Positions 52,471 through 63,527 of a stretch of 64,000 nt of DNA are shown here, piece after piece; position 1 is the stretch's first letter; every line of letters starts with the position of its first letter. The stretch comes from Cycas panzhihuaensis (Eukaryota > Cycadophyta). The stretch lies in assembly GCA_023213395.1 (NCBI GenBank), contig CM041465.1, positions 69,013,741 to 69,077,740 on the forward strand, in the 5' to 3' direction. A model generated the notes under the pieces. That model saw only the letters and a program-made list of their open reading frames with translations, did not search any database and was not told the DNA's origin. A program made the position numbers and the translations under genes.

Positions 52471-53316
52471 ATAAATGAGGCTACCAATCAATTGTTAGTA
52501 AAGAGTGGGATCTGCAGGTTCAACTTCCTAATTAAGAGTAAGATTTGTTCCATTCTCCATAGGTGTTGGTGCTGGTTTGCAGTCATGCATCCTGAACCGT
52601 TGCAAAATGTCCCAAGAATATTTTGCTTGGGATATGAAAATAGATCCAAACTGTTGCCACACCTCAAAGCCTAGAAAATAATGTAGTAGTCTGAGATCTA
52701 TCATCTTGAAAGTTCTCTTCAAATCATCCTGGAGAATATGTATCATCTTAGTGTCATTACCAGTGATCACTAAGTCATCAACATACAAGAAAATAAAAAT
52801 AGCATGGTCTTTCTCAACTTTGATGTACAAGTTGGGCTTTGATGAGGATCGATGAAAACCATGTCTCAAAAAATAATCATCGATTTTGGAGTACCATGCC
52901 CGGGGAGCTTGTTTCAAGTCATACAAAGCCTTTTTCAGACGATAAACCAAGTGCTCCTTACCTTGTACATTGTAACCAAGAGGTTGTTCCAAATATACCT
53001 CCTCTTGAAGATCGCCATTGAGAAAGGCGCTCTTTATGTGCATCTGATATGCTGGCCATTTACATTGAGCAACTAAGGCCAAGATGAGTCTGATGGTGTT
53101 TATATTAGCAATAGGTGCAAAAGTCTCCTCATAGTCAATGTCTTTTTTTTGTTTGAACCCTTTCGCAACAAGTCGTGCCTTATGGCGCTTGAGTGTACCA
53201 CCAGAATGGAATTTGGTCTTGTAGACCCATTTGCAACTGATTGCCTGTTTATGCTTAGGCAATTCTACCAAATCCCATGTTCCATTCTTTTCAATAGAAT
53301 GGATTTCTTCATCCAT
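52471..53316 (-). pseudogene. Copia-J reverse transcriptase, long open stretch with YVDD
   Basis: 262 open codons run from MDEEIHSIEKNGTWDLVELPK through [41 protein letters not shown] and KKALYDLKQAPRAWY to LYVDDLVITGND (YVDD at 52774-52785). They end with LHYFLGFEV and TPMENGT before a stop at 52528. The usual MDVKSAF is MHIKSAF (Asp lost), which would remove the first catalytic Asp of the palm. The fold is otherwise complete. Confidence 0.88.
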
Positions 53317-53973
53317 AACAGTTTTCTAATTATCATTTTGAGATGCCTCCTCAAAGGTGGAGGGCTCATCAACACAAAGTACATTAGCCATGAGTGCATA
53401 ATTGGTTTGCTGCCTATATTTTGATGTACGCTTTCCTTTAATAATCTGGCCGTCTTCAATGGTTGAAGTAAACCGTTTTGGCAATTTTTTAATTGAAGTA
53501 ACTTGAACCTCAATTTCTTCTGGTTTGAGTGATGGATCAAAAGACGATGTGCTAGGATCAAGTGGAGTAGTATCTACTGATGTAGACGGTCCAGCTGGTG
53601 CAGATGGTGTACAGGATGTGGAAGATTGAGAGGGAATGAAGTACTCAACAATCTTTTTATCTTTATTAAGAGGAGGTTGGAAGGATGCAATTTCCAACTG
53701 CTTAGGCTCTTCTTCAACAAAGATTACATCTCTTGAGAGATGCATTTTCTTTCCAATAGGATCATACAACTTGTAAGCTTTACTATGAATGACATAGCCT
53801 ACGAAGATGCATTTTAGACTATGTTTGTCTAACTTAGAACTTTGCTGATCGGGGATGTGCATACATGCAGTACACCCAAATGTTCTTAAGTGACTGACGG
53901 TTGGCTTTCTACCAGACCAGGCTTCTTCTGGTGTGATGTTGGCGACTACTGAAGTAAGACTCCGATTTGCCAC
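53317..53973 (-). pseudogene. Copia-J integrase tail and linker
   Basis: 216 open codons: NRSLTSVVANITPEEAW, RTFGCTACMHIPDQQSSKLD, CIFVGYVIHSKAYKLYDPIGKK, HLSRDVIFVEEE and a Ser/Thr/Pro-rich linker ending in the site that is the empty version of the Copia-F solo-LTR insertion. It ends at FEEASQNDN, just before the RT start. Confidence 0.87.
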
Positions 53974-54009
53974 ATAAGCAACTGTGTGAAATGCTTCCGC
54001 CCAATATGC

Positions 54010-54525
54010 TCATGTGAGTCCTTTTGCATGCATCATGGCTTTGGCTTTGTTTGCCAAAGTCTTATTCATATGTTTAGAGACTCCGTTTTGTTGAGGAGTA
54101 TGAGGAGTAGTGAGTTGTCTCCAAATGCCATTATCCTTGTAGAATTGAGTGAATTCATTTGAAGTGAATTCACCTCCATTATCTGATCTTAGTATTTTGA
54201 TTGTATAGCCAGATTCATTCTCTACTTCGAGCTTGAATTCCTTGAACTTATGGAATGCTTCAGACTTTTGTTTGAGGAAGTAAACCCAAACTTTGTGAGA
54301 GAAGTCATCTATGAAGGAGATACAATATAATGCACCTCCAAAAGATGTTGTCGATATAGGTCCACATAAAGCAGAATGTATCAGCTGCAAAGGATATGAT
54401 GTACGCCATGCTTTGCCTTTAGGAAAAGGCAATCTATGCTGTGTCCCCATTATACAAGCTTCACAAAGGCATTTAGAACCATATAGCTTGGGAAGTCCAT
54501 GCACCATGTTCTTGTTTAGCATCAA
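54010..54525 (-). pseudogene. Copia-J integrase core with two catalytic replacements
   Basis: 171 open codons: GSKCLCEACIMGTQHRLPFPKG (zinc region), LIHSALCGPIS, SFIDDFSHKVWVYFLKQK, KILRSDNGGEFTSNEF and PQQNGVSKHMNKT. The first catalytic Asp (IHSDLCGP in the family) is Ala and the catalytic Glu (SERMN in Copia-F) is Lys. Only the middle Asp remains, so the enzyme is inactive despite the open frame. Confidence 0.88.
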
Positions 54526-54940
54526 CTTGAAGTTGTGCTATTTGCTTGACAAAGTAAGCATAATTAGAAGTTATGTTATTTGCATCCAACTTATAAAGAC
54601 CATGGTCTTCATGACCAATGGCTACAATCTGATCATGCTTGTCACTAATAACACATTTCCCATTTTAAAACAAGATGCTCATCCATTGCTTGTCCAATTG
54701 GCTAACAAATAACAAGTTCTTCTCCATAGAAGGAAAGTAGTAGGCATCACCATTGGGAAATGTTAAAGAAGGATTTGAAGAAGAATGAAATGAGGCAACT
54801 TTGCCTATACCAGAGATTTTCACTGATTCATTGTTGCCAAAAGTTACTGATTTACCATTTCCTTCTTTGATGTCTTGAAGAAGTTCTTCACTTCCAGTCA
54901 TGTGTCGTGATGCCCCCGAATCGATGATCCAAGTTTGATT
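54526..54940 (-). pseudogene. Copia-J protease and pre-integrase region
   Basis: The protease triplet is intact in WIIDSGASRHMTG (about 54897-54930). The open piece 54665-54901 continues SVTFGNNESVKISGIGK, GDAYYFPSMEKNLLFVSQL. A stop near 54665 and a frameshift lead to the GHEDHGLYKLDAN block (about 54590-54630). Confidence 0.82.
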
Positions 54941-55500
54941 AACATCTGAAGTGTGATAAGCACAAAGTAACTTATCCTCTTCTGCAAACTGATTTGTGTG
55001 GCGTTGATTGCCACCTCTAACCCCCCCTTCCCCTCTTTGACCTCCTCGATATGCATCTTGATTTGGTCGAGGGTGATATTGTTGTTATTGCTGAAACTGC
55101 TGGTGCTACTGGAACTGCTGATGAGGCTGTTGTTGTCTCTGATGTGGTTGCTGTTGTTGTGTACGTTGAAGATTGGATTTCTTCTTTCGACAATCAGGAG
55201 CAATGTGGCCCACCTTGCCACAATAATAAAAAATATCATTTGCTTTTGAAGTGCCAATGTTCATATTCCCAAACTGTTTTGTAAGTGAAAGTTTGGGAGT
55301 TTGTTTGGCCTGCAACTTGGCTGTGAAAGCTCCTGAAGTAGATGCACCATTATCATTTTCTTTATCATAGATTTGCTCCTCTTGAAGTAACAAACTATCT
55401 AGTTGATTGGAGGTCATTGCAGAAAGAGAGCCATCTCGAGTGATAGATAAAATAAAGCCATTGAAATCTTTAGGCAAAGCTCGAATCGATGATTCAGCTT
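54941..55500 (-). pseudogene. Copia-J gag, C-terminal half
   Basis: It reads IRALPKDFNGFILSITRDG, MTSNQLDSLLLQEEQIYD, SGAFTAKLQAKQTPKLSLTKQFGNMN and a knuckle FYYCGKVGHIAPDC whose first Cys is Phe, then a Gln-rich run. Copia-F has the same part preceded by a complete UBN2-type domain (57576-58064); here that domain is absent. Confidence 0.83.
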
Positions 55501-55750
55501 GCTCTGACATTCGTGGAAGGAGAACGATGTGTATGTGTCTTTGGAGAGGCTCCCAGGTCAGATGATGAAAGAAACTGCAGTGCGACTGTTTATAGCTCTG
55601 TCTCTTTTTCGTAGAATATCCGTGGCGCCTTTTATGAGCTGTGTAGAGATTTTCAGATGAGCAGGAGCCTTTAGGACTGGTGCGCGAGCAATTTGTGCCT
55701 TTTGAGTGGGTTTGAGGGCTAAAAACAACCAAGAAATACTTCACAGCCAA
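55501..55750 (-). other. Unmatched segment fused to Copia-J gag
   Basis: The open frame continues upstream of the gag homology for about 80 codons (MAVKYFLVVFSPQ..., Ser/Lys/His-rich) with no similarity to gag of E or F. It replaces the UBN2 half. It could be captured sequence, rearranged leader or a filler from deletion repair. I do not recognise it. Confidence 0.5.
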
Positions 55751-56097
55751 TAGAGAGTTAGTAGCTCATAATAATCTCAGTCAGTGAGCTTTAGAATTCT
55801 TCAGAATACTCCTGCACCTTGATTTGTGAGAAGAAACAACAAAAAACTTCAGTTTTTAGTGCAAAAACACATAAAAACGTGAGTAAAACTAGTTTGAAAC
55901 CTCTGAAAAATGTCTCAGATCATAGTGCAATCATTTCCAGCCTTTAGAATACTTCATAACAACCTTGATCTGCAAAGATGAGCTTCAATAATCCTTGGAT
56001 TGCCTTTGGAGAGCGAAGGTCGCCATCAAGGGGGTGTAAAAAACCACTCTAAGTCTCCCTTGAAGTAGAATTCAGAACAGAGGGAACTAGTCTCCTC
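55751..56097 (-). other. Copia-J short leader
   Basis: About 350 bp, against about 2.4 kb in Copia-F. Part near the primer site matches the F leader (gattgcctttggagagcgaaggt at 55990-56020 and about 60420-60445). No coding signal. Confidence 0.65.
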
Positions 56098-56111
56098 TTG
56101 CTTTGATACCA
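56098..56111 (-). other. Copia-J primer binding site
   Basis: The minus strand reads TGGTATCAAAGCAA two bases from the LTR, tRNA-iMet type. Confidence 0.88.
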
Positions 56112-56113
56112 AA

Positions 56114-56660
56114 TGTAAGAAAAGGCCAAGGGATTAAAGTGCCTAAGACCTATAAAGCCAAGATCTTGAAGATAGTTCACCTCTAGTTCTAAATAACATA
56201 AGAGCAAAACTAAGATAAACAAGATCAAGGAAGCAAGATGATACCAAGGTGTGAGGAGGAGGAATTAGTCCTACTCCAAAGAATGCCAATTGATTAGCAA
56301 AATGGCAGCATAAAATTACACTTCAACTCTACACGTGAGACATGAGGAGAGGTTTCAATATATAGAGTAATTGAGGTTACCTAACATCGTTGGATGTTTG
56401 CCAAGTGGCAAACATCCAAGGTACATGCAATGCATGGCTTGCATGTCATGCATGAGGGACATGTGTCCCATTAGGCTCTCAAGTGAGCAAAAATGCATGA
56501 GGGTCCATTTGACCCTTTAGTTACAATGTTATGTCACTAGGATGAAAGTGGGTGTGCACTTTATCACTTAAGTGATTAGTCACCCCATAAGGTACAAAAT
56601 AATGAATGAAAGAATAAAAGAATAAAGTACATACTTAACATGTAAACATAAGGTTTAACA
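56114..56660 (-). repeat. Copia-J 5' LTR
   Basis: 547 bp, partner of 51280-51822. It has the TATA region caatatatagag at 56356-56367 and the palindrome atcacttaagtgat at about 56563. Confidence 0.92.
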
Positions 56661-57110
56661 AGAGTAAGCAGAATCAAGGGTTATATTATTTGCATCCATC
56701 TTATAAAGGCCATGGTCTTCATGACCAAGGGCTACTGCATGATCATATTTGTCACTAATGACACATTTCCCATTTTTGAGCAAAATGTTCATCTGTTGCT
56801 TGTCCAATTGGCTAACAGATAACAAACTCTTCTCCATGTATTTGATTAGGTAGGCATCTCCAGTGGGAAATGTAGAAGAAGGATTTGAAGGAGAGTGAAA
56901 AGAGGCAATTTTGCCTATACCAGAAATCTGAACTGATTCATTGTTGCTAAAGGTCACTAATTGCCCCTTCCTTCCTTGTTGTCATAGAGGAGTTATTCAC
57001 TCCCTATCATGTGACGAGTGCCCCCGAGTCGATGATCCAAGTCTGATCAACCTCTGATGTGTGATAAGCACAAAATAGCTTATCCTCATCTGCAAATTGA
57101 TTGGAGTGGC
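56661..57110 (-). pseudogene. Copia-F protease and pre-integrase, upstream of Copia-J
   Basis: The catalytic triplet is kept in WIIDSGG at about 57020-57050. The piece 56661-56957 reads MTFSNNESVQISGIGKIASFHSP, GDAYLIKYMEKSLLSVSQLDKQ and LGHEDHGLYKMDANNITLDS. It is cut by Copia-J and continues at 51279. A frameshift lies between the two parts near 56960. Confidence 0.83.
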
Positions 57111-58064
57111 ATTGATTGCCACCTATGAAATCCCCCCTTCCTCTTTGACCTCCACGATATGCATTTCGATTTGGTCGAGGGAGATATTGCTATTGCTGTT
57201 GTTGAAAGTGCTTTATTCTTTGAATTTGCGAGGTCATTGATGTGGCTACTGCTGTCGTGTGTGTTGGAGATCGGCTTGCCTCTTTTTGCATTCAGGAGCT
57301 ATGTGGCCAACCTTGCCACAATAATGACAAATGACATTGGCCTTTGATGAGCCAATGTTCATGTTCCTAAATTGTTTTGTAAGTGAAGGTTTGGGACCTT
57401 GCTTGGCCTTCAACTTGGTTGTGAATGCTCCTGATGTGGATGGCTCGTCATCTTCCCTAATATAAATTTGCTCCTCTTGAAGTAACAAACTTTCAAGTTG
57501 ATTGAAGAACATACTTGAAAGTTAGCCATCTCGTGTAATTGATGATATTAATCTATTATAATCCTTAGGCAATGTTCAAACAATTGCTGTTACAAGCTTG
57601 TCTCTGGAAGCTGGTTTGCCTAATATATTCAATTCATTATATATTTCTTTGATGGAAGAAAAGAATGTCGACATAGGCTTTACAAATTTCAAAGAGTATA
57701 ATTTTGCCTTCATCATCAAAATATGATCTTCATCTCGCCTCTCATACAAAGAGGACAAAGTGTCCTAAGCTTCTTTAGAGGTTTTTGCATATACTATATT
57801 CTAATCAACATGAACATCAATAATGATATGTAAGAATGCCAAGGCAATTTCATCCTTGGACTCCCAAGCAACAACATAAACTGGATTTGGATGAACAACA
57901 AAACCATTACTTTCCACAGGTATAGGTTGGGAAATTTTGTCAGAAACATAATCCCAAAATTTATTCATTATCAAGAGGTTTTGTGTTTGCCTCTTCCATT
58001 CTTGATAATTATCTTGACCTGTTAATTTGATGGCACATGCATTGACCATGTTTAAAGCAGCCAT
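57111..58064 (-). pseudogene. Copia-F gag with UBN2-type domain and intact zinc knuckle
   Basis: The start at 58064 reads MAALNMVNACAIKLTGQDNYQEWKRQ. The domain continues LSSLYERRDEDHILMMKAKLYSLKFVKPMSTFFSSIKEIYNELN (57576-57758) and LLQEEQIYI to an intact CHYCGKVGHIAPEC (about 57300-57345). Four stops (for example near 57801, 57770, 57573 and 57520) break it. The gag pattern places E, F and J in one copia lineage. Confidence 0.85.
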
Positions 58065-60517
58065 GTTAAATTTGTAATGCTTGAAGCTAGCAGATGACTT
58101 GGAAACTCAAAGCTTTCGTCACTTAAGTTCCACCTTCTAACAAGCCAACAATCCTGATCTTATTAGAAGACCCAACAATTGAATGGAATGATGAGGGGTG
58201 GAGAACTAGGCAAAAGAGTTGGTCTAACCCTGATCTATAGATGAGATTCAAAGGTTGACCAAGTCAAATATAGAACAAGGCAGGTAGGGTTGATCTGCAT
58301 GGACGTACCATGCTTCCCTTGGAATTCACAGCCCCAATAACACCCTTTTTGAACCTCCTTTCCTTCAAACAAACTTAATTGTTGTGCATTGACCGTACGA
58401 CCAGTTGGTCCCCTAGGGAATGCACCAAGTTTAAGGTTATTTTAGAGAGAAAGTTTGAACCTTTTTCAGGCCTCTCCCACTGGATTTTAATATACCTTTT
58501 AAAGATATTGAAGTGAACTTTAAGCGAGTTTTACTTAGATGATGTACTTGAAAAAATGAATGCTTAAAAGCTTACAAATGTGGCTTCAAGAAGAAGCAAT
58601 TTAGTACATCAAATTATAACACTTAGAGTGTTTTAAAAAGCACTTAAGGAAGTGAAAAAAAGTGTTAAAGATAACCAAGTAACAGATTTGAGTACTTCAC
58701 ATGTAACACATTAAATGTTTAAAAAAAAGGCACTTTTCGAAAAGATCAAAAAAAGTGCTAAGTACCCAAAATTGATGAACTTCCTTGTGATGTTGCTTCA
58801 AGTTGGTTTTTTTTAATGGAAAAAATGATCGCGTGAAGATGAGAAATAATCACTTTGCAAATGTAGACACCATGCTCCAAGTGTTAGGACTTAAAATAGT
58901 CCTAACCAGTCAAGAAAATGAGTGATCTTTTTATTCAAAAGTGATTTTTGAGCCCCTTTTTGAGTTAGGGAACTTGGTCACCCAGAAGGGAGCCCTAAGA
59001 AATCACTTAAATAAGTGATTTTTTGCTTTTACAATAACAAAAATGACTTAAAAAGTCACTTACTGAGTCACAAAACATAAATGCATTTTTTTTTAAATGT
59101 TAAAGTGACTTCAAAAACATAAAAAAGGTGAAAAAATAACCCTTAATTGATTAAATATCAATTAAATAACATCAAAAAAGGAAACTTTAGTTTAAAAATA
59201 TAATTAAAAATAGAATATTTTAAAGAATATTCTAGGTTTTATAACATAAGGTTATAAGACTAAATTTAAAAAAAACGAAATTTTTTGAAAAAATGAAAAT
59301 TCTGCCGAACTGTGTGACGGAAAGAAGGTCGAATAGACCGATTTTCCTCGAATTTGATCACTTGAATCAAAGGATTGACACTGGAGTTGGTTATAGAACT
59401 TCAACACGATGATTTTGAGCAGTATATTGTGATACTTTCAATGATCCTAGGGAGAGCATGGGTTGCACGATGGTGTTGAGAGGCGCACGGATGAAACATA
59501 GCAACAATTCATTCGATCTCTGTGTCTGGTGATCGGATCATTCAAACAAGCTTGAATCTGTGTGCCTCTCCTTCATACGATGGATCTAGGACTAACTCGG
59601 TGGAGTTTGGCTCACTGCGAAGTGCGGGAGACAAATTTGAAAGTTTGGCTGGGTGCACGGAGAGTCGCGTAGTTGCGCAGCTGTACGATGACATTGGACC
59701 ATCGTATGGGCTCGTGGGACGCACAACAGGGATGCGGGATGTTGCAGGATCAATGCAGACTCCAGATCTTGGATTGCACCAGTAATGTAGGTTGTCGTAC
59801 AAGCTTTTAAGGCTTTTAAGGCTTTTAAGTCACCTTCACTTAGTCTTCTAAACACTATGCAACAAAAAGTTATGGAGGACAGCCAACTAAGGGACTGATG
59901 TAGAGAGGAGCAGCTATTCGTGTTTTTGGAAAAAAACACCCGGCTGTGTAAAACCGCCCAATATAGAGTGCTTGATTTTAAGAGATGTATACTTAGCTCA
60001 GTAATTGCAGAGAATAAAAAATAGCTTGGACTTGATTTCTGATAGCCAACAGATTTGCAGATACAAAGGTGAATAGATTTTTCACAAAAGTATGTATTTT
60101 TCACTGGTAAGTCAAAGAGAGGTTAGAACAATAGAGTTCTAAACCTTAATACATAAATCTAGAGTAAAATTGAAAAATTTCTAACTTCAGCTGAACAGAA
60201 CTAAGTATACTTTTCGACTATTTACAGATCTGAATGAAAAATATTCAACAGAATAATATGTTTTTTTTAAAAGAAAAGTCACTGCTTGTAACAACAATTA
60301 GTGCTACACCCAATAAGTTCTTTGTCTGAAAATTTTCAGATTTGAAATGAGCTTCCTCCAACTTACAAATAGCTTGAAAATGCCTGGATTTGCTGAAAAA
60401 TAGGACAAACAAGTCTTGGATCGCCTTTGGAGAGCGAAGGTCATCACCAAGGGTTTGTAACCCTTACAAGATCTCTTAAAAAAAAAGGAAATCAGAACAG
60501 AGAGGAACAACCTTCTA
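58065..60517 (-). other. Copia-F long leader
   Basis: About 2.45 kb. The first 400 bp match the Copia-E leader. The rest is AT-rich with A/T runs (58660-59300), except for a GC-richer block at about 59470-59800. A ten-base unit gcttttaagg is repeated three times at 59800-59828. There is no recognised coding domain. Confidence 0.7.
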
Positions 60518-60531
60518 CTGCTTTGATACCA
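60518..60531 (-). other. Copia-F primer binding site
   Basis: The minus strand reads TGGTATCAAAGCAG three bases after the LTR, tRNA-iMet type. Confidence 0.9.
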
Positions 60532-60534
60532 AAA

Positions 60535-61078
60535 TGTTGAAAATGGCATTTAGCCTGCAATAGCTAGGATCTAGAAGAATGTTCAACTCTAGTTCTAGAA
60601 TCAAAGAGATCAACACTTAACAATGAAAGCTTATCAAGTAAACAAGATAAAAGATCATAACATGAAAGAGCATGAGCAAGATGATACCAAAATAAGGAGG
60701 AAATGGAATTGGTCCAATCTCCAAACGAATATCAATTTGATTAGCAAATTGGCAGCATAACAATACAACTCAAACTCTATATGAGAAACATGAGAAGTGG
60801 TCTTAATATATAGAGTTACAGAAGAGACCTAAGGCATTGGATGTTTGACAAGTGTCAAACATCCAAGCTACATCCTTTACATGTAGGACGTGTCCTTTTG
60901 GGCTCTCAAGTGAGCAGAAGTACATAAGGGTCATGTTAACCTTTAAGTCACAATGTTATGTCACTAGTAAAGAATGTGGGTGTGCGCTTCATCACTTAAG
61001 TGATAAGTCACCCCATAAAGTACAAATATACATGAAAATAAAGTACATATATTTGACTTGTAAACATAAGGTTTAGCA
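60535..61078 (-). repeat. Copia-F 5' LTR
   Basis: 544 bp, pair of 47589-48132. TATA region taatatatagag at 60804-60815 (minus-strand promoter), with the shortened palindrome atcacttaagtgat at 60991-61004. Confidence 0.94.
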
Positions 61079-61263
61079 ATTTTATCTTTATTTTTCTTTT
61101 GTTTATTATCTTTTTCTTCCTGCGTGCTTAAATTGTGTGTTAGGATTATGATTTTCCTTGTGAACTGCCCACAGTTTGTAGACCCTTTTTCCTTTTGTGT
61201 TACATGATCTTATACTCAATTAGCTTTTAATACAGGGGTGCCATTTTCATTTGCCCGCCTTAT
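61079..61263. other. Spacer between Copia-F and Copia-L
   Basis: It begins with the atttt duplication and is T-rich with no gene. It is host or older repeat DNA. Confidence 0.5.
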
Positions 61264-61596
61264 TGCTAGAAAACACCAAATAGACAGACAAGTGACCGGA
61301 TCGTTTATGTATAGAATAGACTCGAATAGAACAAGCACACGGGACAACAGATTTGATGCGGGAACCCTTTGATAACTTTCCAAATAGAGCAAAACTGAGT
61401 ATCAATGAAAAATGACTTGAATTATGATGAGATAATGTCTCTTTAAATATACATAGTTCAATACAACCGTTACAAACTAAATTGTAACCGACACATTAGA
61501 ATATGACACATGTCAATGTGATAAAGAGAGTTACAAAATGAGGGTTTATATCATTACCCTTTCAATATCTTAGAATGAAACATTATACTCTTAACA
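61264..61596 (-). repeat. Copia-L 3' LTR (left end inferred)
   Basis: It starts TGTTAAGAGTATAATG after the polypurine tract. A TATA-like tatatttaaag is on the minus strand at about 61440-61450. The end TTTTCTAGCA is chosen for its CA and has no partner to confirm it. Confidence 0.55.
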
Positions 61597-61605
61597 CCCT
61601 CTCTT
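61597..61605 (-). other. Copia-L polypurine tract
   Basis: AAGAGAGGG on the minus strand, identical to Copia-A. Confidence 0.75.
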
Positions 61606-61609
61606 AATG

Positions 61610-62178
61610 TTTGATCCCCTTTTAAACCTATTCTATCTCTTAGAGTTTTAAACCTATCATTCCTAAGAGGCTTTGTCAACATATTTGCAACCTATTCTGC
61701 TGTGGGGCAACATGTCAACTCAATCTCTTTGTTATGAACCTTCTCTCTTATGAAATGGTCATGTACTTCTATATGTTTTGTCCTTGTGTGAAGAATTGGG
61801 TTTTTGGTCAACTTGATTGTACTCTGATTGTCGCAATTTAGAGTTGTTGTTGCATATTATTGTTAATCCAAATCTGCTAGAAGCTATCTTAGCCATATTG
61901 CTTTGCTTGTAGCATTGACTGCAGATTTGTATTTAGCTTTTGTTGATGAGAATGCAACAATGGTTTGTCTTTTACTGCTCCAAGAAATTGTTGTTGATCC
62001 AAGAAAAAGGCAATAACCACTTGTGGACTTTCTCTGCTCTTTATCTCCTGCCCAATCTGAGTCGCAAAATCCTCATAATTTTGTTGATTTTTTTCTAGGA
62101 TATACTAATTTTAGATCAACTGTTCCCTTTAGATACTTTAGTATTCTCCTCAGCTTTCCAATGTTTTATTTTTGGTTC
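61610..62178 (-). pseudogene. Copia-L RNase H (broken)
   Basis: In broken frames: LRRILKYLKGTVDLKLVYP, FCDSDWAGDKEQRKSTSGYC, LGSTTISWSSKRQTIVAFSSTKAKY, NCDNQSTIKL, KHIEVHDHFIREKV and ANMLTKPL. The conserved SSTEAEY is SSTKAKY (two Glu to Lys), removing a catalytic acid. Confidence 0.8.
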
Positions 62179-62963
62179 CTACATGTATCTTAAAACCAAA
62201 CCTATTGAATATGATATGTCGAGTCTAGCTACTGTGAGATAGATTAAGCTGCCAATTAGTTGCCTATACAGAGTGGCATTTGCCAAAGGTTCTTCCTCAT
62301 CCACGACTAAATTGCACTTTACCTCCATGGGTGTTGCACATGGATTGCAATTTTCTATCTGAAATTTAATCAGCAAGTCCTTGATATACTTGTTTTGAGA
62401 CAAGTGACAGAGTCCTCTTGTTGGCTGAGTTCCTTTCCTAGATAATAACTTAGAAGACCCAAATCGATCATTTCAAATTCCCTTTCTAGTTGTTTCTTTA
62501 TGTTTTTTATTGATTCATCATTGCTCTCGGTAAGAATCATGTCATCTACATAAACTACAACTATAGTGATCAGCCCATTTTTTCTTCCTTACGTATAAAC
62601 TTGGGTCAGAGTCACAGCGTTGGAATCCATTCTGATACAGATGTTTGTCTAATTTGGCATACCAAGCTCAAGGAGTCTATTTTAGAAGGCACTCTTAACA
62701 TCCAACATAAAAACTTTCCGGTCTTGTTGAGCAACCAAAGCAATAACTATTCTCATTGTATTTAATTTTGCTACAGGAGAAAATGTTTCCTCCTCAAAGT
62801 CTACCCTAGCTGTCTAGGTGTAACCCTTAGCAACAAGCCTGGTTTTGTATTTCTCAACTTTTCCATTGATTCCTTTTCTGATTTTATAAACCCATTTGCA
62901 GTTAACTACCAGTTTGTTGGGAGGTTGTTCAACTAATTTCTACGTATGGTTCTTGGCAATTGA
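62179..62963 (-). pseudogene. Copia-L reverse transcriptase with internal deletion
   Basis: The minus strand shows a KWVYKIRKG-like start, FMLDVKSAF (about 62690-62720), then a jump to ELGMPN.TNICIRM and VVYVDDMILT (YVDD at 62541-62552, intact), and MSQNKYIKDLLIKFQIEN (62350-62403). The segment that should carry LYGLKQAPRAWY is missing between about 62660 and 62700, roughly 45 codons. Several stops are present. Confidence 0.8.
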
Positions 62964-63527
62964 TTACATTTCTGAATCCATTGCTGTTCTACATTCTAGC
63001 TGATCCTTTGCCTCTTGAAAGGATTGTGGCTCAACACTGTTATATAATGCACGAGATCTTTGACTCTTAGTTTTGTGCATGAATACCTCTCCTTTCCCTT
63101 CTTCAATTGTTTTGATGTACCATTTTGGCACTTTCTTTTCCTTCCTTGGTTCTTCTTCAGTGGTTGATCCTTCTGATGGTTGTTCCTCTTCTATTAATGT
63201 TGAATCTTCATGTGATATTGGTGAAAATTCTGATGTTTGAGGGATCTCTTCTGAGGTTTCCTCCATGATGATTTCTTGAGATGTTGCTTTTGGTCCCTCT
63301 TCAATTAGTTTGATTTGAGGCTTGCTGTTCAAAACATGATTTTCATTGAACACAACATCTCTACTTACATAGATCTTGTTAGTTTTTGGATCTATGCATT
63401 TATAAGCCTTTGAATTTTTACTGTATCCTATCATGATACATTCTATACTCTTTGCATTGACTTTTGATCTTCTTTTATTAGGAATATGAACAAATGCTTG
63501 ACATCCAAATACTTTTAAAAGGCTCAC
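62964..63527 (-). pseudogene. Copia-L integrase tail and linker, open
   Basis: 187 open codons: LLKVFGCQAFVHIPNKRRSKVNAKS, GYSKNSKAYKCIDPKTNKIYVSRDVVFNEN, an acidic Ser/Thr/Glu-rich stretch, then VPKWYIKTIEEGK and NSVEPQSFQEAKD. The same order is seen in Copia-A (4179-4640), confirming kinship. Confidence 0.85.

Larger units (their letters stand above)
51280..56660 (-). mobile_element. Copia-J, copia element nested in Copia-F
   Basis: LTRs at 51280-51822 and 56114-56660. The flanks aaagt (51275-51279) and agagt (56661-56665) are one mutation apart. Joining the flanks restores Copia-F pre-integrase coding order. The element is 5.4 kb on the minus strand. Integrase, linker and RT stretches are long and open, but the gag N-terminal half is missing and two integrase catalytic residues are replaced. 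Confidence 0.92.
47589..61078 (-). mobile_element. Copia-F, hosts Copia-J and a solo LTR
   Basis: LTRs at 47589-48132 and 60535-61078 (544 bp each) with the perfect duplication atttt (47584-47588 and 61079-61083). It reads on the minus strand. Without Copia-J and the solo LTR it is about 7.7 kb, of which about 2.5 kb is leader. It is a close relative of Copia-J and Copia-E. Confidence 0.94.

Noticed and set aside
59522-59802. Overlapping open frames on both strands as a small host gene
   Set aside because: No family motif, no splice or promoter context, and the block lies inside the Copia-F leader. Kept only as a composition anomaly.
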